A stretch of 64,000 bases of DNA from Alcaligenaceae bacterium (GCA_013416435.1 JACCEN010000001.1:124001-188000), one strand, 5' to 3'; numbered from the stretch's first letter, positions 52,002 to 60,513 are shown. Made by a program: numbers and translations. The notes: generated from the letters alone by a model not told the origin.

Positions 52002-53285
52002 ATGCGAAGAATCGCGATCGTCAGCGAGCATGCGTCGCCTTTGGCGCAATTGGGAGGAATAGACAGCGGAGGCCAGAACGTCTATGTTGCCAATGTGGCA
52101 AGGCAGCTGTCGCGCCATGGGTATTGTATAGACGTCTTCACCCGGCTGGACAATCCCTATCTCCCGAGTGAAATGGACTGGGACGACAATGTCCGCATCA
52201 TCCATGTGCCTGCGGGGCCGGCGCGGCACCTGCCCAAAGAGTCCCTGCTTCCCTACATGGAAGACTTCGGCGCCTATCTGCTTGAATACATACGAGAAAA
52301 CTCCCCTCAGTATGACGTCATCCATGCCAATTTCTTCATGTCCGCCATGGCGGCCTTGCCCGTCGCGCGGCACACTGGCACTCCTCTTGCCGTGACCTTC
52401 CATGCCTTGGGCAAAGTCCGGCGCCAGCACCAGGCTTCGGCCGATCTCTTCCCCGACAGCCGTTTCAGCATCGAAGAGGACATCGTCCGCAACGCCGACT
52501 GCATCATCGCGGAGTGTCCGCAGGACCGCCAGGATCTCATCGCGCTCTATGACGCCGATCCCGCCCGCATACGCATGGTTCCCTGCGGCTACGATCCGGA
52601 GGAACTGCAACCGCTGGATGCGCAGCATGCGCGCCGATTGCTGGGCTGGGACGAGAGCGTCTTTCATATTCTGCAGCTGGGGCGCATGGTGCCGCGCAAA
52701 GGCGTGGACAACGTCATACGCGCGCTCAACCGCCTGAGACATACACACAACGTCGACGCGCGCCTTTGCGTGGTTGGTGGCCGGACGGGAAATGGCGTCG
52801 AAGGCGATACCCCAGAGCTGGACCGGCTGGCGGACATCGCGCTGAAGGAAAAAGTTGCTGACTATGTTGAATTTACCGGCAGCCGCAGCCGCAATGTGCT
52901 CAGCCGCTACTACAGCGCCGCCGACGTGTTCGTGACCACCCCCTGGTACGAGCCATTCGGCATTACACCCATCGAAGCAATGGCGTGCAGCCGGCCGGTC
53001 ATAGGCTCGGATACCGGCGGCATACGCTATACGGTCGTGCATGGCCGCACCGGTTTTCTGGTGCCGCCAAAAGATCCGGATGTGCTGGCCGAGCGCCTTG
53101 CCACCGTCGCACAGGACCGCACGTTGGCCATCAAGATGGGACTTGCGGGTGCCCGCCGCGCGCGGGAACTGTTCACTTGGCGCCGCGTGGCGATGCAGCT
53201 CGCCGACGTCTTCGAGGATCTCGGTCAGGATGCAGCCCGAAACTGGAGCAGGCCGTCCATGGAAAGCCTGCATCTGGCTTCCTGA
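52002..53285 (+). CDS. Glycosyltransferase family 4 (sucrose-phosphate-synthase-like)
   Basis: A 427-residue GT-B fold glycosyltransferase. GGIDSGGQNVYVANVARQL is the donor/acceptor loop, followed by VPCGYDPEEL, LQLGRMVPRKGVDNVIRAL and EPFGITPIEAMACSRPVIGS, with the catalytic E-x7-E motif. GGGAGA lies upstream. First of three overlapping or closely spaced genes with a family 2 glycosyltransferase and UDP-xylose synthase, a probable cell-surface glycan unit. Confidence 0.92.
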   Translation: MRRIAIVSEHASPLAQLGGIDSGGQNVYVANVARQLSRHGYCIDVFTRLDNPYLPSEMDWDDNVRIIHVPAGPARHLPKESLLPYMEDFGAYLLEYIRENSPQYDVIHANFFMSAMAALPVARHTGTPLAVTFHALGKVRRQHQASADLFPDSRFSIEEDIVRNADCIIAECPQDRQDLIALYDADPARIRMVPCGYDPEELQPLDAQHARRLLGWDESVFHILQLGRMVPRKGVDNVIRALNRLRHTHNVDARLCVVGGRTGNGVEGDTPELDRLADIALKEKVADYVEFTGSRSRNVLSRYYSAADVFVTTPWYEPFGITPIEAMACSRPVIGSDTGGIRYTVVHGRTGFLVPPKDPDVLAERLATVAQDRTLAIKMGLAGARRARELFTWRRVAMQLADVFEDLGQDAARNWSRPSMESLHLAS

Positions 53286-53308
53286 ACAACCTTAACTCAC
53301 CCACTTCC

Positions 53309-54295
53309 GTGCGTTCTGAAACCTCTTTGAAAGTGTCGGTCATCGTACCGACTTATCAGCGGCCCGACCTGCTTGAGCGCTGTCTCGATGCGTTGGGCCG
53401 GCAGACATTGCCGCACGACGCTTATGAGATCATCGTATGCGACGATGGGCCGGGCGAAGCTGCCAGGCGCGTCGCTGCACAGGCGTTCGCCGGAAGGCCC
53501 CTCGCGCCCCTAGTTCGATATCTCGAGGTACGCAATTCGCAAGGTCCGGCGGGCGCTCGCAACATGGGGTGGCGGTCGGCTCGGGCGCCCATCATCGCGT
53601 TCACCGACGATGACACGGTTCCCGACCCGACGTGGCTGGAGGCCGGCCTGGCCGCGATGACGCCCGACGTGCATGCCGTCACCGGCCGCATCGTCATGCC
53701 ATTGCCGCCGGCGCCGTCGGACATCGAGCGTGATGCGGCGCGACTGTCGGACGCCGAGTTCGTGACCGCCAACTGCTTCATCCGAAAAGACACGCTCGAC
53801 GAGGTAGGCGGATTCGATGAAAGATTCCGCATCGCCTGGCGCGAGGATTCGGACCTGCATTTCAATTTGCTTGAACGCGGTTGCACGATCGTCCAGGCTG
53901 CCGACGCCCTCGTCGTTCATCCGCTGCGCCCGACCTCGTTTGGAGCCGGCATCGGGATGCAGAAGAAAATCGTCTATGACGTGCTGTTGTACTGCAAGCA
54001 TCCGCGTCTGTATCGGGAACGCATACGGCGCCGGGCGCCATGGTTCTATCTGCTGGTGATGCTGCTTCTGCTGGGAAGCGTAGTGTGCCTGGCCATTGGC
54101 CGCCTGGACTGGGCTACGATTTCCTTATCTGGATGGGCCATGGCAACGCTGGCGTTTTTTGCATGGCGCCTGGCGCACAGTGCGGCGACCTTCCGCAATG
54201 CCTTCGAATTGTTGCTGACCTCGGTCTGCATTCCGCCTTTATCGATTTTCTGGCGGATGGTCGGCATACGGCGCTACGGAGCGAAGTTTCCATGA
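53309..54295 (+). CDS. Glycosyltransferase family 2
   Basis: A 328-residue inverting glycosyltransferase. VSVIVPTYQRPDLLERCLDA is the start, IIAFTDDDTVPDPTW the metal/nucleotide-sugar site, and GGFDERFRIAWREDSDLHF the catalytic region. The C-terminal part contains two or three membrane helices (LLVMLLLLGSVVCLAIG near 260), so it is membrane bound. I use the GTG at 53309; a TTG at 53327 is possible. The stop overlaps the next start by four bases (ATGA at 54292). Confidence 0.9.
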   Translation: MRSETSLKVSVIVPTYQRPDLLERCLDALGRQTLPHDAYEIIVCDDGPGEAARRVAAQAFAGRPLAPLVRYLEVRNSQGPAGARNMGWRSARAPIIAFTDDDTVPDPTWLEAGLAAMTPDVHAVTGRIVMPLPPAPSDIERDAARLSDAEFVTANCFIRKDTLDEVGGFDERFRIAWREDSDLHFNLLERGCTIVQAADALVVHPLRPTSFGAGIGMQKKIVYDVLLYCKHPRLYRERIRRRAPWFYLLVMLLLLGSVVCLAIGRLDWATISLSGWAMATLAFFAWRLAHSAATFRNAFELLLTSVCIPPLSIFWRMVGIRRYGAKFP

Positions 54296-55299
54296 CGGAC
54301 GACAAGACCATGAACCAGCAGAATGCGCAGCACAAGGTGCTGATCACCGGGGGCGCGGGCTTTCTCGGCGCCCATCTATGCAGGCGCATGCTGAACGAGG
54401 GCCATCAGGTGGTATGCCTGGACAATTACTTCACCGGTTCGCCGGACAATGTTGCCGACCTTGCCGGGCGCAACGGCTTTACATTGGTGAAGCATGACAT
54501 CGTAGAGCCGCTGCCGGCCGGCCTGGACCCCACGCATATCTACAATCTTGCCTGCCCTGCCTCGCCTGTGCACTATCAAAGAGACCCGGTCCAGACCTTG
54601 CGCACCTGCGTCATGGGCAGTTTCCATCTTCTGGAGCTGGCGCGGCAATGCAATGCGCGCATACTGCAAGCATCGACCAGCGAAGTGTATGGCAACCCCA
54701 AAGTCCATCCGCAACATGAAAGCTACCATGGCTACGTCAATCCCGTCGGACTCAGGTCATGCTACGACGAAGGCAAGCGCTGCGCTGAAACCCTGTTTGC
54801 GGATTACAGCCGCATGCATGGGGTGCAGGTGAAAATCGCCCGTATTTTCAATACTTACGGGCCGGGCATGTCGGCGGATGACGGACGCGTCATCTCGAAC
54901 CTGATCACGCAGGCGCTCAGGGGAAGGCCGCTCACGATTTATGGCGACGGCAACCAGACCCGCTCGTTTTGCTATGTGGACGATTTGATCGACGGCTTGG
55001 TTCGCCTCATGGACAGCGTCGACACGTTCATGGGTCCGGTCAATCTGGGCAATACCAGTGAGATCGCCGTCATTGAAGTGGCACAGCGCATACTGGAGCT
55101 TACCGGGCAGGATCAAGAGCTGCAATTCATTCCGCTGCCTCCAGATGACCCCGCCGTACGTTGTCCCGACACCACCATCGCCAGATCCCACCTGGACTGG
55201 TCGCCGACCGTGCCGCTGGAAGAAGGCCTCCAGCGCACGATCGCCTATTTCTCCGCGCTCGCCGATCAAGGACGAGCGCATTGCGCTACTTTGCGCTAG
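54292..55299 (+). CDS. UDP-glucuronate decarboxylase (UDP-xylose synthase)
   Basis: A 335-residue extended short-chain dehydrogenase, which converts UDP-glucuronate to UDP-xylose. The NAD motif ITGGAGFLGAHLCRRM, YNLACPASPVHYQ (family signature), STSEVYGNPKVHPQ, SCYDEGKRCAETL with Tyr and Lys of the active site, and RIFNTYGPGM are all present. It is coupled to two glycosyltransferases. No UDP-glucose dehydrogenase gene is in the window, so UDP-glucuronate must be made elsewhere. The gene end overlaps the convergent DUF4142 gene by 14 bases. Confidence 0.92.
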   Translation: MTDDKTMNQQNAQHKVLITGGAGFLGAHLCRRMLNEGHQVVCLDNYFTGSPDNVADLAGRNGFTLVKHDIVEPLPAGLDPTHIYNLACPASPVHYQRDPVQTLRTCVMGSFHLLELARQCNARILQASTSEVYGNPKVHPQHESYHGYVNPVGLRSCYDEGKRCAETLFADYSRMHGVQVKIARIFNTYGPGMSADDGRVISNLITQALRGRPLTIYGDGNQTRSFCYVDDLIDGLVRLMDSVDTFMGPVNLGNTSEIAVIEVAQRILELTGQDQELQFIPLPPDDPAVRCPDTTIARSHLDWSPTVPLEEGLQRTIAYFSALADQGRAHCATLR

Positions 55300-55867
55300 A
55301 GACCTTTCTTTCCAGGTCTTCCGCCATGCCCAGGTGCTTTTTTAGCCGTGGCAGCGTCTTGACCGCAAACGCCTTGAGTTCAGCATCCTGTAAGCTGGCA
55401 CTGCCGCCTTCGAACAGGCTTACCGCTTCCTTGTGCGCGGCGACGCCGATTTCTTTCGCGTACAGACGATCGAACTCCGCGCCTTCGACCTCGCTCAACG
55501 CCTGAAGCTTTTCCTTCTGCATGTCGGACGGGAACAAAGGCGGCGCAACGCCATTCTTCTTGGATATGGTCTCGAGTTCGAGGTTGGCGTCCGTATGATC
55601 CTTGATCATCGACTGTGCAAAAGACTTCACTTCTTCGCTTTCCGATTTTTCTTCCGCGAGCTTGCTGGCTTCCACTTCCAGGTGCCCGGCTTCGGCTGCA
55701 CGCTTGATGAAGTTCTTGTCTTCGTCGTTCACGGCGCTCTGATTCTGTTTGGCCTCGGGGGGAGTTTCGGCGGCCGGTGAGGCCGGTTTGGGCTGCGCCA
55801 GCGCTGCGCCGGCCGCCATCGCCATGCTTGCCAGCAAAGCGGTGAAACGCAAAGGAAACGGCTTCAT
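55286..55867 (-). CDS. DUF4142 exported protein
   Basis: A 193-residue protein with a signal peptide (ending AAGAALAQ) and a DUF4142 domain: DEDKNFIKRAAEAGHLEVEA, SKLAEEKSESEEVKSFAQ, SMIKDHTDANLEL and a helical end. DUF4142 resembles ferritin-like bundles; its role is unknown. GGAGA precedes the ATG at 55867. It overlaps the UDP-xylose synthase gene tail to tail. Confidence 0.9.
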   Translation of the reverse strand: MKPFPLRFTALLASMAMAAGAALAQPKPASPAAETPPEAKQNQSAVNDEDKNFIKRAAEAGHLEVEASKLAEEKSESEEVKSFAQSMIKDHTDANLELETISKKNGVAPPLFPSDMQKEKLQALSEVEGAEFDRLYAKEIGVAAHKEAVSLFEGGSASLQDAELKAFAVKTLPRLKKHLGMAEDLERKVSSAK

Positions 55868-55937
55868 GGTTGCTCTCCTGTATTGAGAACACATTCCAGC
55901 AATGCCTGTTCCTGCCAGGGCGGCCTGCCGATTTTGG

Positions 55938-55966
55938 TTGCATAATTACAACAAAAATGATACAAT
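55938..55966 (+). promoter_or_regulatory. Predicted sigma-70 promoter of the MscS-type channel gene
   Basis: TTGCAT, 17 bases, TACAAT with a TGA directly before the -10 element (extended -10). It implies transcription starting near 55973 and a 5' leader of about 160 bases before the gene at 56134. The rest of 55868-56133 holds no supported gene. Confidence 0.5.
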
Positions 55967-56133
55967 GTCGAATTGCCTTGCGCACTTGCTGCCAAGCGAC
56001 AGAATCGCCTTTTTGCACCCGCCTGCAGATTCTGACAAACACCCATACCTTTGCAATGGCACACCGGCCACCAGCCGGCGTGCCTGGGAGCAATGCGCCC
56101 TTCTTGTTTCAACTTCTTCTCAAAAGGAAATGA

Positions 56134-57057
56134 ATGATCCAACGTGCTCTGATATCGTGGCTCTCGTGGCCGATGCTTTTTTGCGTCGCCTCGTTGATGA
56201 TGTATTTTTTTCAGGCATCCTTCCAGGACAAGGTGTCCGCTGCGGATGCCGAAATAATTAAGCACGTTGTCAGTGCGGCTATCGTTTATTCCGTGGCATG
56301 GATGCTGTCGCGCATCGTGAGCATGACACTGGCCCGCAAAGGAAAGGGAAAGCGCAAGACGCCCCGGCTATTGGGCGAACTGCTCAGGGCGGGCTTGTTC
56401 ACCATTGCCACGATCATTGCGGTGGGCTTGGTTCTGGGGCAGTCCCCCGGCGGAATACTGGCCAGTTCAGGCCTCATCATCGCAATCCTTGGTTTTGCGA
56501 TTCGCAATGTGCTCGCCGACGTACTGTCCGGCATCGCCATCGGGCTCGAGGCGCCATACAGAATCGGCGACTGGGTCGAATTCGATGTGGGCACGAGCGG
56601 GCGAGTCATCGAGATCGGCTGGCGGACGACGCGCATCCTGACCACGAATGGCACCTACATGATTCTGCCCAACAGCCACATCTCGCGCCAGATGCTGACA
56701 AACTACAGCGCACCGCGCAAGCACTACCAGGCTTGCCTGCGCATCGTCCTGAGCCATGACGTCCCGATTGGCAAAGCCAAGGAAGTCCTGCTGGCCGCGG
56801 CTCATGCCGCTTCAGAGCCGATGCTTGCGTCGGGCTCGCAGAAGCCGATGGTGCATGCCAGCCAGTTCGGCATCGACGGGATTGCCTACACCATACAGTA
56901 TTGGGTGCCCAGTTTTGCCGACGATGTCGATTGCAGAGATGCAATGCTTGCCGCAATCGACCACGCCATACGCAGAGAGCGCCTGACAGTGCCGGCCAGG
57001 CCGGCCAAAGCCATACCCGACAAACTCGAGCTCACCGGCGACTACGGCATGGCCTGA
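56134..57057 (+). CDS. Small-conductance mechanosensitive channel (MscS family)
   Basis: A 307-residue channel with N-terminal helices, the pore helix ILASSGLIIAILGFAIRNVLADVLSG-like element (GLIIAILGFAIRNVLADVL), and the beta domain APYRIGDWVEFDVG. TTRILTTNGTYMILPNSHIS is the family loop. It opens upon membrane tension to release solutes at hypo-osmotic shock. AAAGGAAATGA fixes the ATG at 56134. Confidence 0.93.
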   Translation: MIQRALISWLSWPMLFCVASLMMYFFQASFQDKVSAADAEIIKHVVSAAIVYSVAWMLSRIVSMTLARKGKGKRKTPRLLGELLRAGLFTIATIIAVGLVLGQSPGGILASSGLIIAILGFAIRNVLADVLSGIAIGLEAPYRIGDWVEFDVGTSGRVIEIGWRTTRILTTNGTYMILPNSHISRQMLTNYSAPRKHYQACLRIVLSHDVPIGKAKEVLLAAAHAASEPMLASGSQKPMVHASQFGIDGIAYTIQYWVPSFADDVDCRDAMLAAIDHAIRRERLTVPARPAKAIPDKLELTGDYGMA

Positions 57058-57118
57058 GCGTTTCGGCCGCGCTGCCGGTATCATATCGTTCCAATTCCGC
57101 AAGTTCAGGAGCTGAGCA

Positions 57119-58078
57119 ATGAACGAATCGCAATGGCCGGAAGCTCCCGGCTCGACACGCAGCGTGGTCATCGGTGGCGGCACCATGGGTGCCGACGTAG
57201 CCGTGGTGCTGCTGCGCGCATCGAGTCCGACGGTGGTCGTGGAGCCCAACGAATCCCTGCACTCGGGCATCAGGGAGAAAATAGCGGGTAATCTCGACGC
57301 CATCGGCAAGGCTGCAAACATCGGCATGCTGACGATTGCTTCTTCGATCGACGGCATGCACTGGCGTGATATCGGCCTGGTGATCGAATGCGTACCCGAA
57401 TCGCTGGACATCAAGCGCAAACTGTTTCGCGAGCTGTCTGAAAAGGCGCCCGCCCATACCGTGCTTGCCAGCAACAGCTCGAGCTTCCCCATCAGCCAGA
57501 TCGCACAAGGGCTGGAAACCCGCGCCCGCATGGTCGGCCTGCATTTCTTCATGCCCGCCCACATCGTGCCCTTGGTCGAAGTCGTGCAGGGTCCCGACAC
57601 GGACAACGCCCTGGCGGAGGCCCTGGCAGCCTTCATGCGCCGCTGCGGATCCGTCCCGATATTGGTCCGCAAGGATATCCCGGGATTCATCGGCAACCGG
57701 CTGCAGCATGCTCTTGCCCGTGAAGCATTCGCACTGATTCAAGCAGGCATCGCGACACCCGAAGACATCGACGCGGCCGTACGCTTTGGCTTTGGCTTTC
57801 GCTATCTTGCCGCCGGCCCGGTCTTGCAAAAGGAACACGCCGGCCTGGACGTGCATGCTGCGGCGGCGGCGACGATCTATCCTTCTTTGTCCAACGCGCA
57901 GGAACCCGCCGCCATACTCGCCGACAAGCCCAGGCAAGGCAAACTCGGCATGAAAACTGGCCAAGGTTTCTATGAGTGGGGGCCGGAAAGCATCAAGGCG
58001 GAAAAACAGCGCTACGAACGTGCGCTGCAGGGCGCGCTGAAAGTACTGGCGAAGGAACTTCCGCCCATCGAACCTTAG
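57119..58078 (+). CDS. 3-hydroxyacyl-CoA dehydrogenase (NAD-binding)
   Basis: A 319-residue enzyme of the 3-hydroxyacyl-CoA / L-carnitine dehydrogenase type. VVIGGGTMGADVAVVLLRA is the NAD loop, IECVPESLDIKRKLF and LASNSSSFPISQIA follow, GLHFFMPAHIVPLVEVV holds the active-site His, and GFIGNRLQHALAREA the conserved Asn. The absence of an enoyl-hydratase domain and the length fit a single-function enzyme. The stop lies one codon before the next repeat cluster. Confidence 0.88.
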   Translation: MNESQWPEAPGSTRSVVIGGGTMGADVAVVLLRASSPTVVVEPNESLHSGIREKIAGNLDAIGKAANIGMLTIASSIDGMHWRDIGLVIECVPESLDIKRKLFRELSEKAPAHTVLASNSSSFPISQIAQGLETRARMVGLHFFMPAHIVPLVEVVQGPDTDNALAEALAAFMRRCGSVPILVRKDIPGFIGNRLQHALAREAFALIQAGIATPEDIDAAVRFGFGFRYLAAGPVLQKEHAGLDVHAAAAATIYPSLSNAQEPAAILADKPRQGKLGMKTGQGFYEWGPESIKAEKQRYERALQGALKVLAKELPPIEP

Positions 58079-58080
58079 AT

Positions 58081-58199
58081 GGGGTCAGACCCCGTACGGG
58101 GTCTGACCCCTCAATCCAAGTCATGGGGTCAGACCCCATGCGGGGTCTGACCCCTCGATTCAAGTCACGGGGTCGGCCCCCCGTACGGGGTCCGACCCC
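58081..58199. repeat. Three palindromic repeats, exact 44-base period
   Basis: Copies at 58081-58110 (GTAC), 58125-58154 (ATGC) and 58169-58199. They start exactly 44 bases apart. The 14-base spacers TCAATCCAAGTCAT and TCGATTCAAGTCAC are homologous, so the array arose by tandem duplication of repeat plus spacer. The third copy has TCGG and TCCG arms, the same compensating change as at 2463-2491. Confidence 0.97.
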
Positions 58200-58203
58200 A
58201 AAC

Positions 58204-58821
58204 TCAGCGCCATTCGTCCCGATACACAAACTTGGGCATCTGCCAGTTATAGCGTAGAGCCAGCATCCGCATTGCCAGCCCTATCGTCATCGCAACCAGC
58301 ATGGATATATCGGAATGCAGCGCCAACGCCTGGGCACCGATGAAAAGAACGCCGGTTACGACCGATACGCTTGCGTAGAGCTCCTTGCGGAATAGAAGCG
58401 GAATGTCGTTGCACAAGACGTCGCGCAGCACACCCCCCGCACAACCGGTGATCATGCCGCTGATCAGCACGACGGTGATGGGCAACTGCATCTCCAGGCC
58501 GATCTGGCAGCCGATGACGGTGAAGACGACCAGGCCCAGAGCGTCGAGCAGAAGAAACAAGCTGCGCAGGCGCCGCATCACCGGGGCGATTAGGGCCGTG
58601 AGCATGGCCGCTCCGGCCGTGATCCAGAGATATTCGGGATGCTGTACCCAAGTCAAGGGATAATGCCCCAACAGAACGTCTCTGACGGAGCCCCCGCCCA
58701 ATGCAGTGACGCAGGCAATGATGCATACCCCTATCCAGTCCATATCGCGCCGTCCGGCCGCCAGCGCAGCCGTCATGGCCTCCGCTGTTATCGCCACTAA
58801 ATAAAGCGCAAGTAACACCAT
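58204..58821 (-). CDS. UPF0126 / TRIC-type membrane protein
   Basis: A 205-residue inner-membrane protein with two UPF0126 repeats, GGGSVRDVLLGHYPLTWVQH and CAGGVLRDVLCNDIPLLF. Bacterial members of this family form trimeric cation channels of the TRIC type. Six to seven helices are visible. Stop lies five bases from the repeat cluster. Confidence 0.9.
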   Translation of the reverse strand: MVLLALYLVAITAEAMTAALAAGRRDMDWIGVCIIACVTALGGGSVRDVLLGHYPLTWVQHPEYLWITAGAAMLTALIAPVMRRLRSLFLLLDALGLVVFTVIGCQIGLEMQLPITVVLISGMITGCAGGVLRDVLCNDIPLLFRKELYASVSVVTGVLFIGAQALALHSDISMLVAMTIGLAMRMLALRYNWQMPKFVYRDEWR

Positions 58822-58845
58822 TGCATCGTCCAGTCTCGCCGTGGT

Positions 58846-60048
58846 TTAAGGGATGGTGAGCGTGCTCGACCTTAACAGAGGGCCGGAAGCCGCGGTCTCC
58901 TGCGGAAAGTCCCCATGCTTTATGGCATTTCTACCCGCACGCTTGGCCAGATACAAAGCGTCGTCCGCCGCCGCCATCAATTTGGTGAGTGTTGCGGAAA
59001 GGTCTCGTGTGGTCGCGATGCCGATGCTGCATGTGTAGTGCGGCAGGAATGGATTGCTGCGGGCGGCAACCGAGGCCCGAATCGCGCCGGCCAGCTCGAT
59101 CGCATCGGCATCTGACAGATCCGCTCCAATGACGAACTCCTCGCCGCCAAGCCTGGCGAAGGTCGCATTCGGGCCGATCGCCTTTTCTATCTTGCGGCAG
59201 AAGTCTATGAGCACCGTGTCGCCCATGGCGTGGCCATGCCGGTCGTTGATGGACTTGAAATGGTCCAGATCAATGATGAATACCGAGAAAGGGCGTCGTG
59301 CTTCGACCGACCGCCGAAGCTCTTTTTCGCAGATCTCGCTAAAGACGCGCCGATTGAGCACGCCCGTCAGCGAATCACGGGTCGCATGCCAAGCGAGCGC
59401 GGCATTCAATCGCTGCGTCGCCACCATGACATATCCGACAGCCAACAGCAAAGACACCACCGTATAGGTGATGAAATACACGATCTGTATGATGTCGGCA
59501 GAAAAAAATTCGCCTGAAGAAAAGCCGGGCAAGGCAGCCGTGACGCCCCGGACAGCGATCACGATGATCTGGATCGAAAGGATGGCCGCCAGAAATGCGG
59601 AGCTGAAGTGCCTGAAGCCGTATCGGACAATCAACGCCAACTGGCCGCCGTATAGATACAGCAGGCTTGCCGTCATGACGCCCAACCGGAAGTAATAGCT
59701 TGGCACGACCAGCGTGCCCCAGACGATACCGGCCGACCCCAGGACAACGACACCGGCAATGAGCCGCTTCGCTTCCGGCCGTTCGTAAAACTGCTGAGTG
59801 CCCCACAGCCAAAGCGCAACGCCTGCCAGCAAGCCGATATTGGCGACGATAATGGACAGCCAGTCGGGAAAGACTCCACGGCCTCCGAAGCAGATTCCCG
59901 ATACGCCAACCGCAAACGACCCCCAGGCCCAGCGAGTCACGCCGCGTATGTCGAGCGGCATGTCCCGGCTGACCGAGAACAGTATCCCCGATAGAACGAT
60001 CGACATGGCCGCAGGGATCATCACCACGGTCAAGGAATCCAGCATCAT
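58846..60048 (-). CDS. Membrane diguanylate cyclase (GGDEF)
   Basis: A 400-residue protein with six or seven N-terminal membrane helices (residues 1-200) and a C-terminal GGDEF domain: DSLTGVLNRRVFSEI, FIIDLDHFKSINDRHGHAMG and LGGEEFVIGADL (active GGEEF). ALYLAKRAGRNAI closes it. It makes cyclic di-GMP; the signal is unknown. The frame is open upstream to 60192 and would then include repeat-encoded residues (GGRPRTGSDPG), but the ATG at 60048 fits the first helix better. Confidence 0.9.
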   Translation of the reverse strand: MMLDSLTVVMIPAAMSIVLSGILFSVSRDMPLDIRGVTRWAWGSFAVGVSGICFGGRGVFPDWLSIIVANIGLLAGVALWLWGTQQFYERPEAKRLIAGVVVLGSAGIVWGTLVVPSYYFRLGVMTASLLYLYGGQLALIVRYGFRHFSSAFLAAILSIQIIVIAVRGVTAALPGFSSGEFFSADIIQIVYFITYTVVSLLLAVGYVMVATQRLNAALAWHATRDSLTGVLNRRVFSEICEKELRRSVEARRPFSVFIIDLDHFKSINDRHGHAMGDTVLIDFCRKIEKAIGPNATFARLGGEEFVIGADLSDADAIELAGAIRASVAARSNPFLPHYTCSIGIATTRDLSATLTKLMAAADDALYLAKRAGRNAIKHGDFPQETAASGPLLRSSTLTIP

Positions 60049-60156
60049 CGCCGGACCCCATGAATGATTTGGCTTGATTGGGCGGAAATGGAGCACCTCT
60101 CTTTCGATGCAATAATTGTATCGATTTCCGCCACCGCCGGGGCAGTCAGGGGTCCC

Positions 60157-60186
60157 GGGGTCAGACCCCGTACGGGGTCTGCCCCC
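60157..60186. repeat. Single palindromic repeat
   Basis: One copy with centre GTAC; its outer right end reads GGGGTCTGCCCCC, so the last pairing is imperfect. It lies downstream of the fumarylacetoacetate-hydrolase remnant and upstream of the diguanylate cyclase gene, both on the minus strand. Confidence 0.93.
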
Positions 60187-60198
60187 CCACACAGCAGA

Positions 60199-60462
60199 TC
60201 AGCCTACATGCTCCACGGTGTTGCTCAGGCGGCCAATGCCCTGGATGCTTACGCTGACGGGTCCTCCCATCAAGCTCAAATCCGCGTTCTGGACGGCCCT
60301 TCCCGGCTTGCCTCCGGAGGCGAGCGCCGTGCCCATGGACACAACGTCGCCTGGCAGCAAGGTCATGTAGCCGGACACGAACTCCAGCACCTGAATCGGC
60401 TTCCATGCCGAGCCTGACCCACGGCGTTGATTGACGCTAATATCAGTACAGGTGATAAACAA
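60199..60462 (-). pseudogene. Remnant of a fumarylacetoacetate-hydrolase-family gene (C-terminal part)
   Basis: The minus strand encodes LEFVSGYMTLLPGDVVSMGT followed by NADLSLMGGPVSVSIQGIG and RLSNTVEHVG, the C-terminal end of the FAH / 2-hydroxyhepta-2,4-diene-dioate isomerase family. About 65 residues match; the metal-binding Glu and Asp residues of the N-terminal two thirds are missing. Upstream sequence is the AT-rich promoter region of the AraC gene. It is a truncated, probably silent relic. Confidence 0.7.
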
Positions 60463-60513
60463 GATAAATATATATTATTTTATTTGATTGAAAGCCTCAT
60501 CTATACTGCAGCG

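Noticed and set aside
55902-56261. A 119-residue frame overlapping the start of the MscS-type gene
   Set aside because: It overlaps the channel gene in another frame and has no conserved sequence; the channel start has a good ribosome site.
60049-60192. N-terminal extension of the diguanylate cyclase through the repeat
   Set aside because: The extra 48 residues are partly repeat-encoded and lack homology; the ATG at 60048 starts directly before the first membrane helix.
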